In this document: positions 25,988-35,387 of the stretch, in pieces
Numbering within the stretch: the stretch's first letter is position 1
Layout of the letters: every line of letters starts with the position of its first letter
NCBI RefSeq assembly: GCF_030372275.1
Contig: NZ_JAUDDJ010000002.1
DNA from: Lawsonibacter sp900766145
Lineage (GTDB): Bacteria > Bacillota > Clostridia > Oscillospirales > Oscillospiraceae
Length of the DNA stretch: 64,000 nucleotides
Strand: one strand, 5' to 3'
Program-made: the position numbers and the translations under genes
The notes under the pieces: generated by a model
What the model saw: the letters and a program-made list of their open reading frames with translations, nothing else
Database searches by the model: none
Told to the model about the DNA's origin: nothing

Positions 25988-27445
25988 ATGATTACGTTCC
26001 TGATCTCTCTGGTTGTCCTGATCGTGGGTTTTGCCCTGTACAGCAAGCTCATCGAGAAGGTCTTCCGTGTGGATGATCGCCAAACCCCGGCTGTGGCCCA
26101 CCCCGACGGCGTGGACTACACCCCCATGAAGACCTGGCGGCTGTTCCTTATTCAGCTGCTGAACATCGCTGGTCTGGGCCCCATCTTCGGCGCCCTGGCC
26201 GGTGCCTGCTGGGGTCCCCGCGTGTACCTGTGGATCGTCTTTGGTACCATCCTGGGCGGCGGCGTGCATGACTATCTGTCCGGCATGCTCAGCGAGCGGC
26301 ACGACGGCGCTTCCATTTCCGAGATCGTTGGTAAATATCTGGGCAAGTTCATGCTGCAGGTCATGCGTATCTTCTCCGTGATCCTGCTGATCCTGGTGGG
26401 TGTCAACTTCTCCAAGAACCCCGCCCAGCTGCTGGCTATCCTGACTCCTGAGACCCTGGACGCCAACTTCTGGCTGGTTGTGGTGCTGATCTACTACTTC
26501 ATCGCCACCTTCCTGCCCATCGACAAGGTCATCGGTAAGCTCTATCCCATCTTCGGCGCCTGCCTCATTATCATGGCTGTGGGCATTGCCGGTGTGATGC
26601 TGGTTGATGGCAACTACCGCGCTCAGATGCCTGAGCTGTGGCAGTACATCGGTGTGGAGGGCATGGGCCATCCCACCAACACCCCCATCTGGGCTCAGAT
26701 GTTCGTCAGCGTGGCCTGCGGCGCCATCTCCGGCTTCCATGCCACCCAGTCCCCCATGGTCGCCCGCTGCATGACCTCTGAGAAAGAGGGCCGCACCATC
26801 TTCTACGGCGCCATGGTCACTGAGGGCATCATCGCCCTGATCTGGGCTGCCGCCGGCGTCACCTTCTATGGCTCTGTGGGCTCCCTGAACGAGGCTCTGG
26901 CCGGTGGCCAGTCCGTGGTCGTCAACGAAATCTGTCAGTCCATGATGGGCCCTGTGGGCGGCGTTCTGGCTCTGCTGGGCGTTATTGCCTGCCCCATCAC
27001 CTCCGGCGACACTGCCTTCCGTTCCGCCCGTCTGACCCTGTCTGACTGGTTCCACATCGACCAGGGCAACTGGAAAAACCGCCTGCTCCTGTCCGTGCCC
27101 GTTCTGGGCGTGGGTGCTCTGCTCACCCAGTGGGGCGACTTCGCCACCCTGTGGAAGTACTTCTCCTGGTCCAACCAGACCCTGGCTATGATGGTGCTGT
27201 GGGCCGGTGCTGTGTATCTGCACCGCAACGGCTTCCCCCCCATCGCTTGCATGATGGCTGCTCTGCCCGCCACCTTTATGTCCGCCGTGTCCATCACCTA
27301 CTTCATCCAGGCTCCCGAGTGCCTGAACATGTCCACCTCCATCGCTTACCCCGTGGGTATCGTGGTGGCCGTGGTGTTCTTCGGCATCTTCATCGTCCGG
27401 GAGTGGATGGGCCACAAGGACGACGTGACCAAGCTGGCCGCGTAA
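25988..27445 (+). CDS. cstA: CstA family carbon-starvation peptide/pyruvate transporter
   Basis: Polytopic transporter of the CstA family (peptide or pyruvate uptake during carbon limitation). The conserved core is clear: NIAGLGPIFGALAGACWGP, then GGGVHDYLSGMLSERHDGASISEIVG, GFHATQSPMVARC, and ITSGDTAFRSARLTLSDW. At 485 residues it is the short Firmicutes-type form, lacking the extra C-terminal part of the 700-residue enterobacterial protein. Codons are strongly biased to C-ending and CTG forms, consistent with high expression. GGAGGGAAAACATT precedes the ATG, and a strong terminator follows. Confidence 0.94.
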   Translation: MITFLISLVVLIVGFALYSKLIEKVFRVDDRQTPAVAHPDGVDYTPMKTWRLFLIQLLNIAGLGPIFGALAGACWGPRVYLWIVFGTILGGGVHDYLSGMLSERHDGASISEIVGKYLGKFMLQVMRIFSVILLILVGVNFSKNPAQLLAILTPETLDANFWLVVVLIYYFIATFLPIDKVIGKLYPIFGACLIIMAVGIAGVMLVDGNYRAQMPELWQYIGVEGMGHPTNTPIWAQMFVSVACGAISGFHATQSPMVARCMTSEKEGRTIFYGAMVTEGIIALIWAAAGVTFYGSVGSLNEALAGGQSVVVNEICQSMMGPVGGVLALLGVIACPITSGDTAFRSARLTLSDWFHIDQGNWKNRLLLSVPVLGVGALLTQWGDFATLWKYFSWSNQTLAMMVLWAGAVYLHRNGFPPIACMMAALPATFMSAVSITYFIQAPECLNMSTSIAYPVGIVVAVVFFGIFIVREWMGHKDDVTKLAA

Positions 27446-27473
27446 CTTCTCCCGCAAACCATGCATCATTTGG

Positions 27474-27511
27474 CCGCCCGGCGGAGCGCTGCTCCGTCGG
27501 GCGGATTTTTT
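27474..27511 (+). terminator. Terminator after cstA
   Basis: 14-base arms 27474-27487 and 27491-27504 pair with a single G-T, loop GCT, followed by A and six T. The T run overlaps the last bases of convergent sigG. Confidence 0.9.
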
Positions 27512-28280
27512 ATAGCTCCTTGCGGATCTGCCGCAGGGCATTCTTCTCCAGACGGGACACCTGGGCCTGAGAGATGCCGATCTCCCGGGACACCTCCACC
27601 TGGGTCTTGCTCTGGTAAAAGCGCATGGCCAAGATCTTCTGCTCCCGCTCGCTGAGCCGGGACACCGCCTCCTTCAGGGCGATGTGCTCCAGCCACATTT
27701 CATCCGTGTTCCGGCTGTCCTTCACCTGGTCCATCACACACACCGTGTCCCCGCTGTCGGAGTAGATGGGCTCGTACAGGGACACCGGGTCCAGGATCGC
27801 ATCCAACGCGAAGACTACCTCCTCCCTTTTGATACCCAACATCTGGGCGATCTCCTCCACGCTGGGCTCCTTCTGATGCTGGGCGATATAGGCCTCCTTG
27901 GCCTGGAGCACCTTGTAGGCGGTATCCCGCATGGCCCGGGACACCCGCATGGCGCTGTTGTCCCGCAGGTATCGCCGGATCTCACCCACGATCATGGGAA
28001 CTCCATAGGTGGAGAATTTCACATCCAGGGAGGTGTCAAAGTTGTCGATGGCCTTGATGAGGCCGATGCATCCCACCTGGAACAGGTCGTCCACGTTCTC
28101 TCCCCGGTTGGAAAATTTGTGGATCACCGACAGCACCAGCCGCAGATTCCCGGCGATCAGCTCCTCCCGGGCCTGCTTGTCCCCCTCCTTGGCCCGGCGC
28201 AGCAGGGCCTGGGTCTCCTCATTTTTCAGCACCTTCAGCTTGGCGGTATTCACCCCGCACAGCTCCACCTTATTCAGCAT
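27510..28280 (-). CDS. sigG: RNA polymerase sporulation sigma factor SigG
   Basis: Late forespore sigma factor. From the ATG at 28280 the protein is 256 residues, normal for SigG, with the family N-terminus NKVELCGVNTAKLKVLKNEE, region 2 (NLRLVLSVIHKF, DLFQVGCIGLIKAIDNFD, KFSTYGVPMIVGEIRRYLRD), region 3, and region 4 HTH (TQVEVSREIGISQAQVSRLEKNALRQI). GGGAGG lies 7 bases upstream. A longer frame to 28388 would start inside a terminator hairpin and is rejected. In many Firmicutes sigG follows sigE and spoIIGA; here it follows the antiporter cluster, so those partners are elsewhere. Confidence 0.95.
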   Translation of the reverse strand: MLNKVELCGVNTAKLKVLKNEETQALLRRAKEGDKQAREELIAGNLRLVLSVIHKFSNRGENVDDLFQVGCIGLIKAIDNFDTSLDVKFSTYGVPMIVGEIRRYLRDNSAMRVSRAMRDTAYKVLQAKEAYIAQHQKEPSVEEIAQMLGIKREEVVFALDAILDPVSLYEPIYSDSGDTVCVMDQVKDSRNTDEMWLEHIALKEAVSRLSEREQKILAMRFYQSKTQVEVSREIGISQAQVSRLEKNALRQIRKEL

Positions 28281-28328
28281 GTCCAAAACCTCCCGCCGGT
28301 GACTGTCTCGTATCACCGGATAGAAGGC

Positions 28329-28385
28329 AAAAAACCTCCCGTTCCGGGATACTGTGTCATTCAGTATCTCCTGGACGGGAGGTTT
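28329..28385 (-). terminator. Large terminator ending the Mrp-type cluster
   Basis: Arms 28332-28354 and 28362-28385 form a nearly perfect stem of about 22 pairs. The outer ten pairs (AAACCTCCCG/CGGGAGGTTT) and inner six are exact. On the minus strand it is followed by T6 (28329-28334), as expected for stopping transcripts from the antiporter cluster. Confidence 0.88.
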
Positions 28386-28446
28386 CATACTTTTGGAGGA
28401 TGTGGGATATTTTTTATCGTTTGACCGCTTTCGATGGACTTTTCCC

Positions 28447-30456
28447 TTAATGGAGCAGGATAAACAGCAGCCCGAATACCAGTCCCAGGCCGGTGAGCAT
28501 CAGGCCGAAGGCCAGGGAGTGGACAAAGCCCACCGAGCGCCGGGGGTCATCGGAGTAGAAGGCAAAGTGGTAGTCGTCCGCCGCCTGCTCCACGCTGGGA
28601 TGGGGTGTATACTCCGACCCGGTGAGGGCGATGACCGCCTTATCACGCAGAGACAACAGACTCTGGTGGGCCCGGGTGAACAGACTGGGAATGCCGCGGA
28701 AAACGAGGCGAGGCAGAATGCGATCCACCAGGGTAGCCAGCACGATGGCTACCTGGGCGGCAAAGCGCAGGGCTGGCCGGTAGAGGCCAAACTCCAGGTT
28801 CATCCAGGCAGGGATGGGATTGATGTACTTTCCCCGGCGAATGAGCAGCCGCCGCACCACCAGCAGATAGACCAGGGAGCCGATGACGATAGAGATAGCC
28901 GCGCCCCGCAGGTTGACGGCGGAGAAGTAGGCCACCGGGTGCTCCGGCCCCTCCCCGTGGAGGAAGCTGCGCCCCAGTGCGGCCAGGAAGTCCATCCCCT
29001 GGTTGGGAACGGTGCCTAAGAGGATCATTCCCAATCCATAGATGCCCATGGTGGCCGCCGTGGCGGGAGCGATGTAGGGCTTGGGCCCGTGCCACTTCTG
29101 CTCCAGGGCTTTCTCCGGCAGGGCATTTTTCTCCCCAAAGAGGCACACAAACACCTTGAGCATATAGGCCAGGGTCAGCCCGCCGGACAGGAGGAACAGC
29201 CACTCCAGACCGGTAAAGAGCACCCCGTACTCCGGGGCCAGATGGATGTACTCCACGATGCTCTCATGGAGCAGGGTCTTGCTCACGTAACCGTTGAGCA
29301 GTGGCAGGCCCGCCAGACTGAGCATGGGGATTCCCATGAGCACTGCCAGCAGGGGCTTCTTGCGGCCAAAGCCCCGGATATCGTTAAATTCATAGGAATG
29401 GGTGGACAGGTGGATGACGCCAGCGGCGGGAAAGAGCACCATTTTAATAAGAGAGTGGTTGAAGATATGCAGGATGGTACCGTCCACCGCCAGAGCGTTG
29501 TGGTGGCCCAGCAGGCACTGCATGGAGATGCCCACCAGGATAAAGCCGATCTGAGACACGGAGGAGCAAGCGAAGGTGCGCTTTAAGTCAATGGAGCAAA
29601 CCGCCAGCACTGCTCCCAGCACCATGGTGATGGCGCCGATGACCGCCAGCACCATCCCCCAGCCTGCATCGTGGAGGAAAATAGTAGTGGACAGCACCAG
29701 CACGCCGTAGATGCCGGTCTTGGTAATGACGCCGGACAGCACCGCCGAGGCGGGGGCCGGGGCCGCCGGGTGGGCGGTGGGCAGCCAGATGTGCAGGGGG
29801 AAGGCACCCGCCTTGGCACCAAAGCCGATGAGGATGAGGATACCGGAGGCCCACAGGACACCCCGATCCTCCAGGGCGGCAGCTGCCGCCCCCATAGCGT
29901 CAAAGTCCAGTGTCCCCAGCTGGTAGTAGAGCAGAAACAGTCCCGTCAGGGCGGCTAGGCCGCCGATCACCGCCACAGCCAGGTAGGTATCTCCCGCCTG
30001 GAGGGCGTCGGGCTCCTCGGTCTGGATGACCGCCACAAAGGAGGTAAAGGACATGACCTCAAAGAAAATAAAGGTGGTAAACAGGTCGGCGGACAGGAAC
30101 ACGCCCATGGTGGCCCCCAGGGTCATGAGCCAGAAGAGATAGTACCGGTTCTGCCGGGCCACGTGGGCCATGTACTCCCGACTGAAAATGGTGGCCGCCA
30201 GCCAGCCTGTGGCAGTGAGGGTGGCCATGAGGGTATGGAAATCGCCGGAGACAAAGCGGATACCAAGGCCGCAGAAGCCGTCGATGCCCCGCTCCATCAC
30301 CGGGCTGGTCCACAGGGAGACCACCATCATGACTTCCAGCACTGTCACCACCAGCACAAAGGTATCCCGGGCCTTAGGGTAGCGTAGGCCCATCCAAAAG
30401 CCGAACGGTCCTGCTGCCATAGGCAGGAACACCAGCATCACCAGCAAATCAGACAT
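28447..30456 (-). CDS. NuoL/HyfB-like proton-translocating antiporter subunit
   Basis: 669-residue member of the ND5/NuoL/MrpA-N family, the largest of four such subunits in this cluster. The channel residues are visible: Glu in FFEVMSFTSFVAV (TM5), Lys in GFGAKAGAFPLHIWLPTAHPAAPAPASA (TM7-8) and Lys in VITKTGIYGV. A C-terminal extension (about 540-669) adds further helices and a soluble connector, as in HyfB-type proteins. The start is the ATG at 30456 with AAAGGAGGG; an upstream ATG at 30540 would overlap the preceding gene. It is last in the operon, and the terminator follows. Expected role: ion translocation in the membrane arm of an Mrp/Mbh-like complex. Confidence 0.88.
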   Translation of the reverse strand: MSDLLVMLVFLPMAAGPFGFWMGLRYPKARDTFVLVVTVLEVMMVVSLWTSPVMERGIDGFCGLGIRFVSGDFHTLMATLTATGWLAATIFSREYMAHVARQNRYYLFWLMTLGATMGVFLSADLFTTFIFFEVMSFTSFVAVIQTEEPDALQAGDTYLAVAVIGGLAALTGLFLLYYQLGTLDFDAMGAAAAALEDRGVLWASGILILIGFGAKAGAFPLHIWLPTAHPAAPAPASAVLSGVITKTGIYGVLVLSTTIFLHDAGWGMVLAVIGAITMVLGAVLAVCSIDLKRTFACSSVSQIGFILVGISMQCLLGHHNALAVDGTILHIFNHSLIKMVLFPAAGVIHLSTHSYEFNDIRGFGRKKPLLAVLMGIPMLSLAGLPLLNGYVSKTLLHESIVEYIHLAPEYGVLFTGLEWLFLLSGGLTLAYMLKVFVCLFGEKNALPEKALEQKWHGPKPYIAPATAATMGIYGLGMILLGTVPNQGMDFLAALGRSFLHGEGPEHPVAYFSAVNLRGAAISIVIGSLVYLLVVRRLLIRRGKYINPIPAWMNLEFGLYRPALRFAAQVAIVLATLVDRILPRLVFRGIPSLFTRAHQSLLSLRDKAVIALTGSEYTPHPSVEQAADDYHFAFYSDDPRRSVGFVHSLAFGLMLTGLGLVFGLLFILLH

Positions 30457-30493
30457 ACCCTCTCCCTCCTTTCCTTCCAAGCTTCCAACATAA

Positions 30494-31957
30494 TTACGCC
30501 CCCAGCAGGGTCTGGACCGCCCCCACCAGTATATTTGCACACAAACCCAGGGCCACCGATCCCACCGCCAACACGGTGAGGGGCAGGGTCATGCGGATGC
30601 CGGGGTCCCGCCGGGCCTGCCGGGGCACCCGGACAGTGAGCTGCCGGTTCTGTCGTGGGAAAAAGGCCAGCAGCACGATCTGCATGAGATACAGGGCGGT
30701 AAGCAGAGCGGACAAAATGAGAGCCGCCGCGGCCAGATAGCCGATCCCCTCCCCCATCCCCACCGCCGAGGTGGCCAGCATCCACTTGCTGGTAAAGCCC
30801 GCCAGGGGCGGCACCCCCATCAGACCCAGGGCCGCGGTGGCAAAGGTGCCGAACACCACCGGCATCAGCACGCCGCAGCCTTCCACGTCGGGGACAAAGT
30901 CCCGGTGGAGCTTGTAGTGGACCGCGCCCACACAGAAAAACAGGGTGATTTTCAGCACCGCGTGGAAGATCATATGGACCATCCCCGCCGCCAGCCCCGC
31001 CGTGGTCAGGGTGGTCACTCCCAGCAGCACATAGGATAGATTGCTGATGGTGGACCAGGCCAGGCGGCGCTTTAAGTGCTTGGTGCGCAGGGCCTTGGAG
31101 GAGCCGTACACGATGGTAAAGATAGCTGCCCCCATCACCAGGTATTGGGCCCAGGAGCCACGAATCAGATCAGGGCCGTAGCCGTACCACGTGAGGCGGG
31201 TGACGGCGAACACCCCCGCCTTCACCACCGCCACCGCGTGGAGCAAAGCGGTCACCGGCGTGGGGGCCACCGAGGCCCGCAGCAGCCACTTGTGCCCCGG
31301 AAAGACCGCCGCCTTCACGCCAAAGCCGAAAAAGCCCAGCACATAGGCCGCCCGCAAGGTATCCTCCTTGCCGGCAGGACACACCAAGCTGCCCCCCAGG
31401 AGGAACACAGTGCCTCCATGCTCCAGCAGCATGACCATGGCCAAAAAGCCCAGGGCTGCCCCGCACATGGAGTAGGTGAGGTACACCCGCCCGGCATACC
31501 GGGCCTTGCTGTCCATGGCGTGCATCACCAGGGGCAGGGTTGCCAGGGTGAGCAGCTCATAGAAGAGGTACATGGTCAGGGCATTGGCGGAAAAGGCGAT
31601 GCCAAGGGTCACGCCAAAGCTGGCCAGGTAGAAGGTAAAGAAGCGGTTCTCATGGCCCTCCCGGCTCATATACTCCACGGCGTACAGGCAGGCCAGCGGC
31701 CACAGCACTGCCACCAGAGATGCAAACAGGCAGGACAGGCCATCCACCCGGAAGGCGATGAACAGGTGGTCCCCCATGGTCAGCAGGGTGAAAAGGGGGC
31801 CGTCCCGCAGGGTAAACACGGCCCAAAGGGCCAGGGCCGAAGTGACGCAGGCCGAGGCCAGCACGTAGTTCTGCCGGGCCATGCGGCCCTGAGGCCGCCA
31901 GGCCGCCAGCCCCATCCCGGCCAGGATGGGAAACAAAATGGCACACAGCATGAGCAT
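30494..31957 (-). CDS. Proton-conducting antiporter subunit, MnhD/NuoM-like (third copy)
   Basis: 487-residue membrane protein of the ND4/MrpD family with about 14 helices. It has Glu in YLFYELLTLATLPLVMH and Lys in GFGVKAAVFPGHKWLL. The TM7-8 motif is divergent: GHKWLLRASVAPTPVTALLH replaces the usual LHxWLPxAHxxAPxPxSA, so this copy may have a changed role. GGAGGTGAGAACCC precedes the ATG. It lies 35 bases after the previous antiporter gene. Confidence 0.87.
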   Translation of the reverse strand: MLMLCAILFPILAGMGLAAWRPQGRMARQNYVLASACVTSALALWAVFTLRDGPLFTLLTMGDHLFIAFRVDGLSCLFASLVAVLWPLACLYAVEYMSREGHENRFFTFYLASFGVTLGIAFSANALTMYLFYELLTLATLPLVMHAMDSKARYAGRVYLTYSMCGAALGFLAMVMLLEHGGTVFLLGGSLVCPAGKEDTLRAAYVLGFFGFGVKAAVFPGHKWLLRASVAPTPVTALLHAVAVVKAGVFAVTRLTWYGYGPDLIRGSWAQYLVMGAAIFTIVYGSSKALRTKHLKRRLAWSTISNLSYVLLGVTTLTTAGLAAGMVHMIFHAVLKITLFFCVGAVHYKLHRDFVPDVEGCGVLMPVVFGTFATAALGLMGVPPLAGFTSKWMLATSAVGMGEGIGYLAAAALILSALLTALYLMQIVLLAFFPRQNRQLTVRVPRQARRDPGIRMTLPLTVLAVGSVALGLCANILVGAVQTLLGA

Positions 31958-31992
31958 GGGTTCTCACCTCCTTCTCTCATAAAGCGTGAATA

Positions 31993-33462
31993 TCATCCAA
32001 ACAGGGGCTCCACCACGGCCGCCAGACTGTGGTCCAGCAGCTGAGGGAACATGCCCATCAGCACCACCGCCGCCGTCAGCAGGCACAGGGTGGTCCACAT
32101 GAGCCAGGTGTCCTGCTGCTTGATGACGCTCTCGTGGTCAAAATCTTTTCCCGGGAAAAAGGCCCGGATGACAATGGGCAGCAGGTAGCCCGCCGTCAAC
32201 AGGGCGGACACCATCAGTACCCCGATGCCCCAGCAGGCCAGGGTAAAGTCCCCCGCCTCCAGGGCCCCCTGGGCCAGCAGCCATTTGCTGACAAAGCCGC
32301 CGGTGGGCGGGATGCCCACCAGAGACAGGGCGGACAGGGCGAAACTCCACATGGTGAAGCTGCACGCCACGCCTACGCCACGCATCTGGGATACCTGGGT
32401 CAAGTGGGTCTGATAGATGACCGAGCCGGTGGCCAGGAACAGGGCGTTTTTGGCCACCGCGTGGAAGATGACCTGGAGCAGCGCCCCCGCCAGGGCCACC
32501 GGGTGGAAGAGCATCAGGCCGAAGATGACGTAGGACACCTGGCTGACGGTGGAGTAGGCCAGCCGCTTTTTCAAGGTGTCCTCCCGCAGGGCCAGGGTGG
32601 AGCCCATGAACACGGTGATGAGGGCGAGCACCAGCACCACCATCTGGGCCCAGGTGCCGTCTAAAAACTCCCAACCAAACAGGTAGTAGACCACCCGCAG
32701 CATGGCCAGCACGCCCATCTTGGTGATGAGGCCGGACAGCACCGCCGAGGCGGGCGCGGGAGCCACCGGGTGGGCAATGGGCAGCCAGGCGTGGAGGGGA
32801 AACATGCCCGCCTTACAGCCAAAGCCCACCGCCATCACCACAAAGACGCCCAACAGCAAGGTGCGGTTCTCCCCTGCCCGGGCCATATCCAGCACGCCGC
32901 CGGGGGTAAACAGGTCGGTGGTGCAGTAGCCCTGGAGGACAAACAGCCCCAGCAGGCCCAGCCCCGCCCCCGCCACCGAGAAGCCCAGGTAGCGGTAAGC
33001 GGCCTCAAAGGCGCGCCGGGTGCCGATGTGGAGCACCAGGGGCACGGAGAGAAGGGTCATCATCTCGTAAAAGAGATAGAGGGTCACCAGGTTGCCTGCA
33101 AAGCAGATGCCCATCAGGGCACCCAGGGTCATGAGGTAGAAACCGAAAAACCGTTCCCGGTGACCCTCGTGGTTCATGTACTCAAAGGCGAACACGGCCA
33201 CGGCAAACCAGATGAGGCAAATGAGGTTGGCAAACAGCCGCCCCAAGGAGTCGGCCCGCAGCACCAGCCGCACCCCCTCGGTGAGCTGGAGCAGCACGAA
33301 GGGGTCCGTGTCGTTCCGGGCCACCTCCAGCACCACAAAGATCTGAAAGACCAGCAGCAGAGTGACGGTGAGTCGCCGGGTTTTCATACTGTGGATGCCA
33401 AGAACAGCCAGGCCGCCCAAAATGGGAACTAAAATTGGCAAGAGAAGCAAAATCCCGTCCAC
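31993..33462 (-). CDS. Proton-conducting antiporter subunit, MnhD/NuoM-like (second copy)
   Basis: 489 residues, about 14 membrane helices. All core ND4-family features are intact: Glu in YLFYEMMTLLSVPLVLH, Lys in VGFGCKAGMFPLHAWLPIAHPVAPAPASAV, Lys in LITKMGVLAML and His/Lys-bearing later helices (IFHAVAKNALFLATG). The start is GTG with AAAGGAGG upstream. It is probably the subunit closest to MrpD/MbhH in sequence pattern, but all four copies belong to the same superfamily and one-to-one assignment needs a tree. Confidence 0.88.
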   Translation of the reverse strand: MDGILLLLPILVPILGGLAVLGIHSMKTRRLTVTLLLVFQIFVVLEVARNDTDPFVLLQLTEGVRLVLRADSLGRLFANLICLIWFAVAVFAFEYMNHEGHRERFFGFYLMTLGALMGICFAGNLVTLYLFYEMMTLLSVPLVLHIGTRRAFEAAYRYLGFSVAGAGLGLLGLFVLQGYCTTDLFTPGGVLDMARAGENRTLLLGVFVVMAVGFGCKAGMFPLHAWLPIAHPVAPAPASAVLSGLITKMGVLAMLRVVYYLFGWEFLDGTWAQMVVLVLALITVFMGSTLALREDTLKKRLAYSTVSQVSYVIFGLMLFHPVALAGALLQVIFHAVAKNALFLATGSVIYQTHLTQVSQMRGVGVACSFTMWSFALSALSLVGIPPTGGFVSKWLLAQGALEAGDFTLACWGIGVLMVSALLTAGYLLPIVIRAFFPGKDFDHESVIKQQDTWLMWTTLCLLTAAVVLMGMFPQLLDHSLAAVVEPLFG

Positions 33463-33495
33463 TCCCCCACCTCCTTTCCGATGGTCTTTGTGTGT

Positions 33496-34977
33496 TTAAA
33501 ACAGGTTGAGGCCCTGCTGAATCAGGTCCCGGATGGGGCCAAAGGCGGTACCCAGCACCACGTTGCACAGGAGAAACACCACCAGGGCGCCCTCCCGCTC
33601 CCACTTCCATGGGAGCTTCTCCCCCTCGCCGCCCCGGCCCCAGATGGCTAGGATGGCGGGGATATAATACATGGCGTTGAGCACCGAGCTGGCCGCCAGG
33701 CCGAAGAGGGCCGGGGCCGTCTGCCACTGGGCGTCCAGGGCGGCAATGGCCAGACAGTATTTGGCGGAAAAGCCCGCCAGCAGGGGCAGGCCGCACAGAG
33801 ACAAACCGCCCACCGTGAAGGCCAGGCCGCCCACAGGGGCTCTCCGGGCGGCCCCCCGGAGCTGGCTCCAGTAGTGGCCCCCGTTGCTGGCGCGGATCAT
33901 GGCTCCCGCTCCGGAGAAGATCATGGACTTGGTCATGGCGTGGGCCAGAATCTGATAGCAGGCGGCAATGAGTCCCGCGTCAGTGCCAAGGCCCAGCCCC
34001 AGAAAGATATAGGAGATCTGGGCAGAGGAAGAATAGGCGATCATGCCCTTCACCTCCTCCTGGCGCAGGGCAGCCACCGAGGCAAAGAGCATGCCCGTCA
34101 GTCCCAGCAGGAACAGCAGATCGTCCATGTAGGTGGTGGCCAGCAGGGACGGGCCATACACCCGCAGGATGAGTTTCAGGAGGATTATGAGGTAGCCCTT
34201 CAGCACCAGCCCAGACAGCACCGCGCTGGAGGCAGTAGTGGCACTGGCGTGAGCGTCGGGCAACCAGGCGTGGAAGGGAAACTGGGCGCTTTTGATGCTC
34301 AGGCCCAGGGTCATGAGCAGTGCGGACACCACCAGAGGCAGGGTGTAAGTCCGACTGGCCACCAGCTCCAGCACCGCCTGCTCCAAGCTGGAGAAAAGGA
34401 GCTGGCCGGTAATGCAGTAGAGCAGGGCGATACCCAGCAGCACCAAGCCCGAGCCCAGGCAGCTGAAAATGAGGTAGCGGATGGCGGACACCACCGACCG
34501 GCCGCTCTCCTTGGCCACCACCGCCATGCAGGCCGTGACGGCAGCGATTTCGATAAAGACGTAGGCGGTAAACAGGTCATCGGTATAGATCATGGCCAGC
34601 AGAGCCCCGAAGAGCAGCTGCATCAGCAGGCAGTAGCTCCCCTGCCGGTCGGCACGCACATCCCGCCGGATATCCTCCGCCCCGGCGCACAGGGACAGGA
34701 GCATCACCAGGCTGAAGGTGAGGGCCAGCAGGGCCTCCAGGGGGCCGCAGCGCAGCAGGTTCCCCCAGGGGGCCGGGAAGTGGCCCATCTGGTAGGTGAA
34801 GCTCTCCCCCGCCTCAGACAACTGAACCAGCAGCACCGCCGACAGGGCGGCTACCACCACCTCTACTCCACGGATGAGGTTCAATCCCCAGCTTTTTTTG
34901 GGGAAAAAGGGGATGACCATAGCGCTCATCAGCACCAGCAGGATGCTGAACATGGGGATATTGTATGTAAGGGGCAT
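33496..34977 (-). CDS. mnhD: Proton-conducting antiporter subunit, MnhD/NuoN-like (first copy)
   Basis: 493-residue ND2/ND4-type antiporter subunit, directly after mnhC as mnhD is in Mrp operons. It carries Glu in AYVFIEIAAVTACM, Lys in LGLSIKSAQFPFHAWLPDAHASATTASSAV and Lys in LVLKGYLII. I chose the ATG at 34977 (GGAGG 8 bases upstream); the longer GTG start at 34986 lies directly against the ribosome binding site. Acts in the membrane as part of the multisubunit cation/proton antiporter. Confidence 0.9.
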   Translation of the reverse strand: MPLTYNIPMFSILLVLMSAMVIPFFPKKSWGLNLIRGVEVVVAALSAVLLVQLSEAGESFTYQMGHFPAPWGNLLRCGPLEALLALTFSLVMLLSLCAGAEDIRRDVRADRQGSYCLLMQLLFGALLAMIYTDDLFTAYVFIEIAAVTACMAVVAKESGRSVVSAIRYLIFSCLGSGLVLLGIALLYCITGQLLFSSLEQAVLELVASRTYTLPLVVSALLMTLGLSIKSAQFPFHAWLPDAHASATTASSAVLSGLVLKGYLIILLKLILRVYGPSLLATTYMDDLLFLLGLTGMLFASVAALRQEEVKGMIAYSSSAQISYIFLGLGLGTDAGLIAACYQILAHAMTKSMIFSGAGAMIRASNGGHYWSQLRGAARRAPVGGLAFTVGGLSLCGLPLLAGFSAKYCLAIAALDAQWQTAPALFGLAASSVLNAMYYIPAILAIWGRGGEGEKLPWKWEREGALVVFLLCNVVLGTAFGPIRDLIQQGLNLF

Positions 34978-35007
34978 TCGCTTCACCTCCTCTCGCTTAT
35001 CAAGGGT

Positions 35008-35385
35008 TTACTCCTCTGCCTTGCCCTCCCAGGCCAGCATGAGGATGACATCCAGGTTCACACTGTGGTATTGGCGGTAGAGCCGGATGGTCAGGGCCAG
35101 AAACAGGGCGGTGGTGCTCACCGCCACCACGATGCCGGTGAGCACCAGGCCGTCGGGCACCGGGTTAATGTACTGGGTAGCCTTGGCTCCCTCCTCCACA
35201 ATGGGGGCGGCGCCCCCCTCGATGTAGCCCATAGAGGCCAGGAAAAGGAAAACCGCCGTGTCCATCAGGTTCAGGCCAATGATCTTTTTAATCAGGTTGG
35301 GGTGGAGAAACAGGGTAACAAAGCCGATGCTGAACAGCAGCACGGCGGTAATGTAGTAGCGCTGCTGCAAAATGATCTCCAGCAC
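35008..35385 (-). CDS. mnhC: Cation/proton antiporter subunit MnhC (NuoK-like)
   Basis: 125-residue NuoK/MrpC-type subunit with three helices. The core NLIKKIIGLNLMDTAVFLFLASMGYI and the later VLTGIVVAVSTTALFLALTIRLYRQY match the family, including the buried acidic residue position (Asp in NLMDT). The start is GTG at 35385 with GGGAGG 7 bases upstream, two bases past the previous stop. Longer frames would overlap mnhB by about 70 bases. Confidence 0.9.
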   Translation of the reverse strand: MLEIILQQRYYITAVLLFSIGFVTLFLHPNLIKKIIGLNLMDTAVFLFLASMGYIEGGAAPIVEEGAKATQYINPVPDGLVLTGIVVAVSTTALFLALTIRLYRQYHSVNLDVILMLAWEGKAEE

Positions 35386-35387
35386 AG

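Noticed and set aside
25673..27541. 622-codon open frame on the minus strand opposite cstA
   Set aside because: His/Gly/Asp/Gln-rich shadow translation of cstA with no domain. The plus-strand cstA has promoter, ribosome binding site and conserved motifs.
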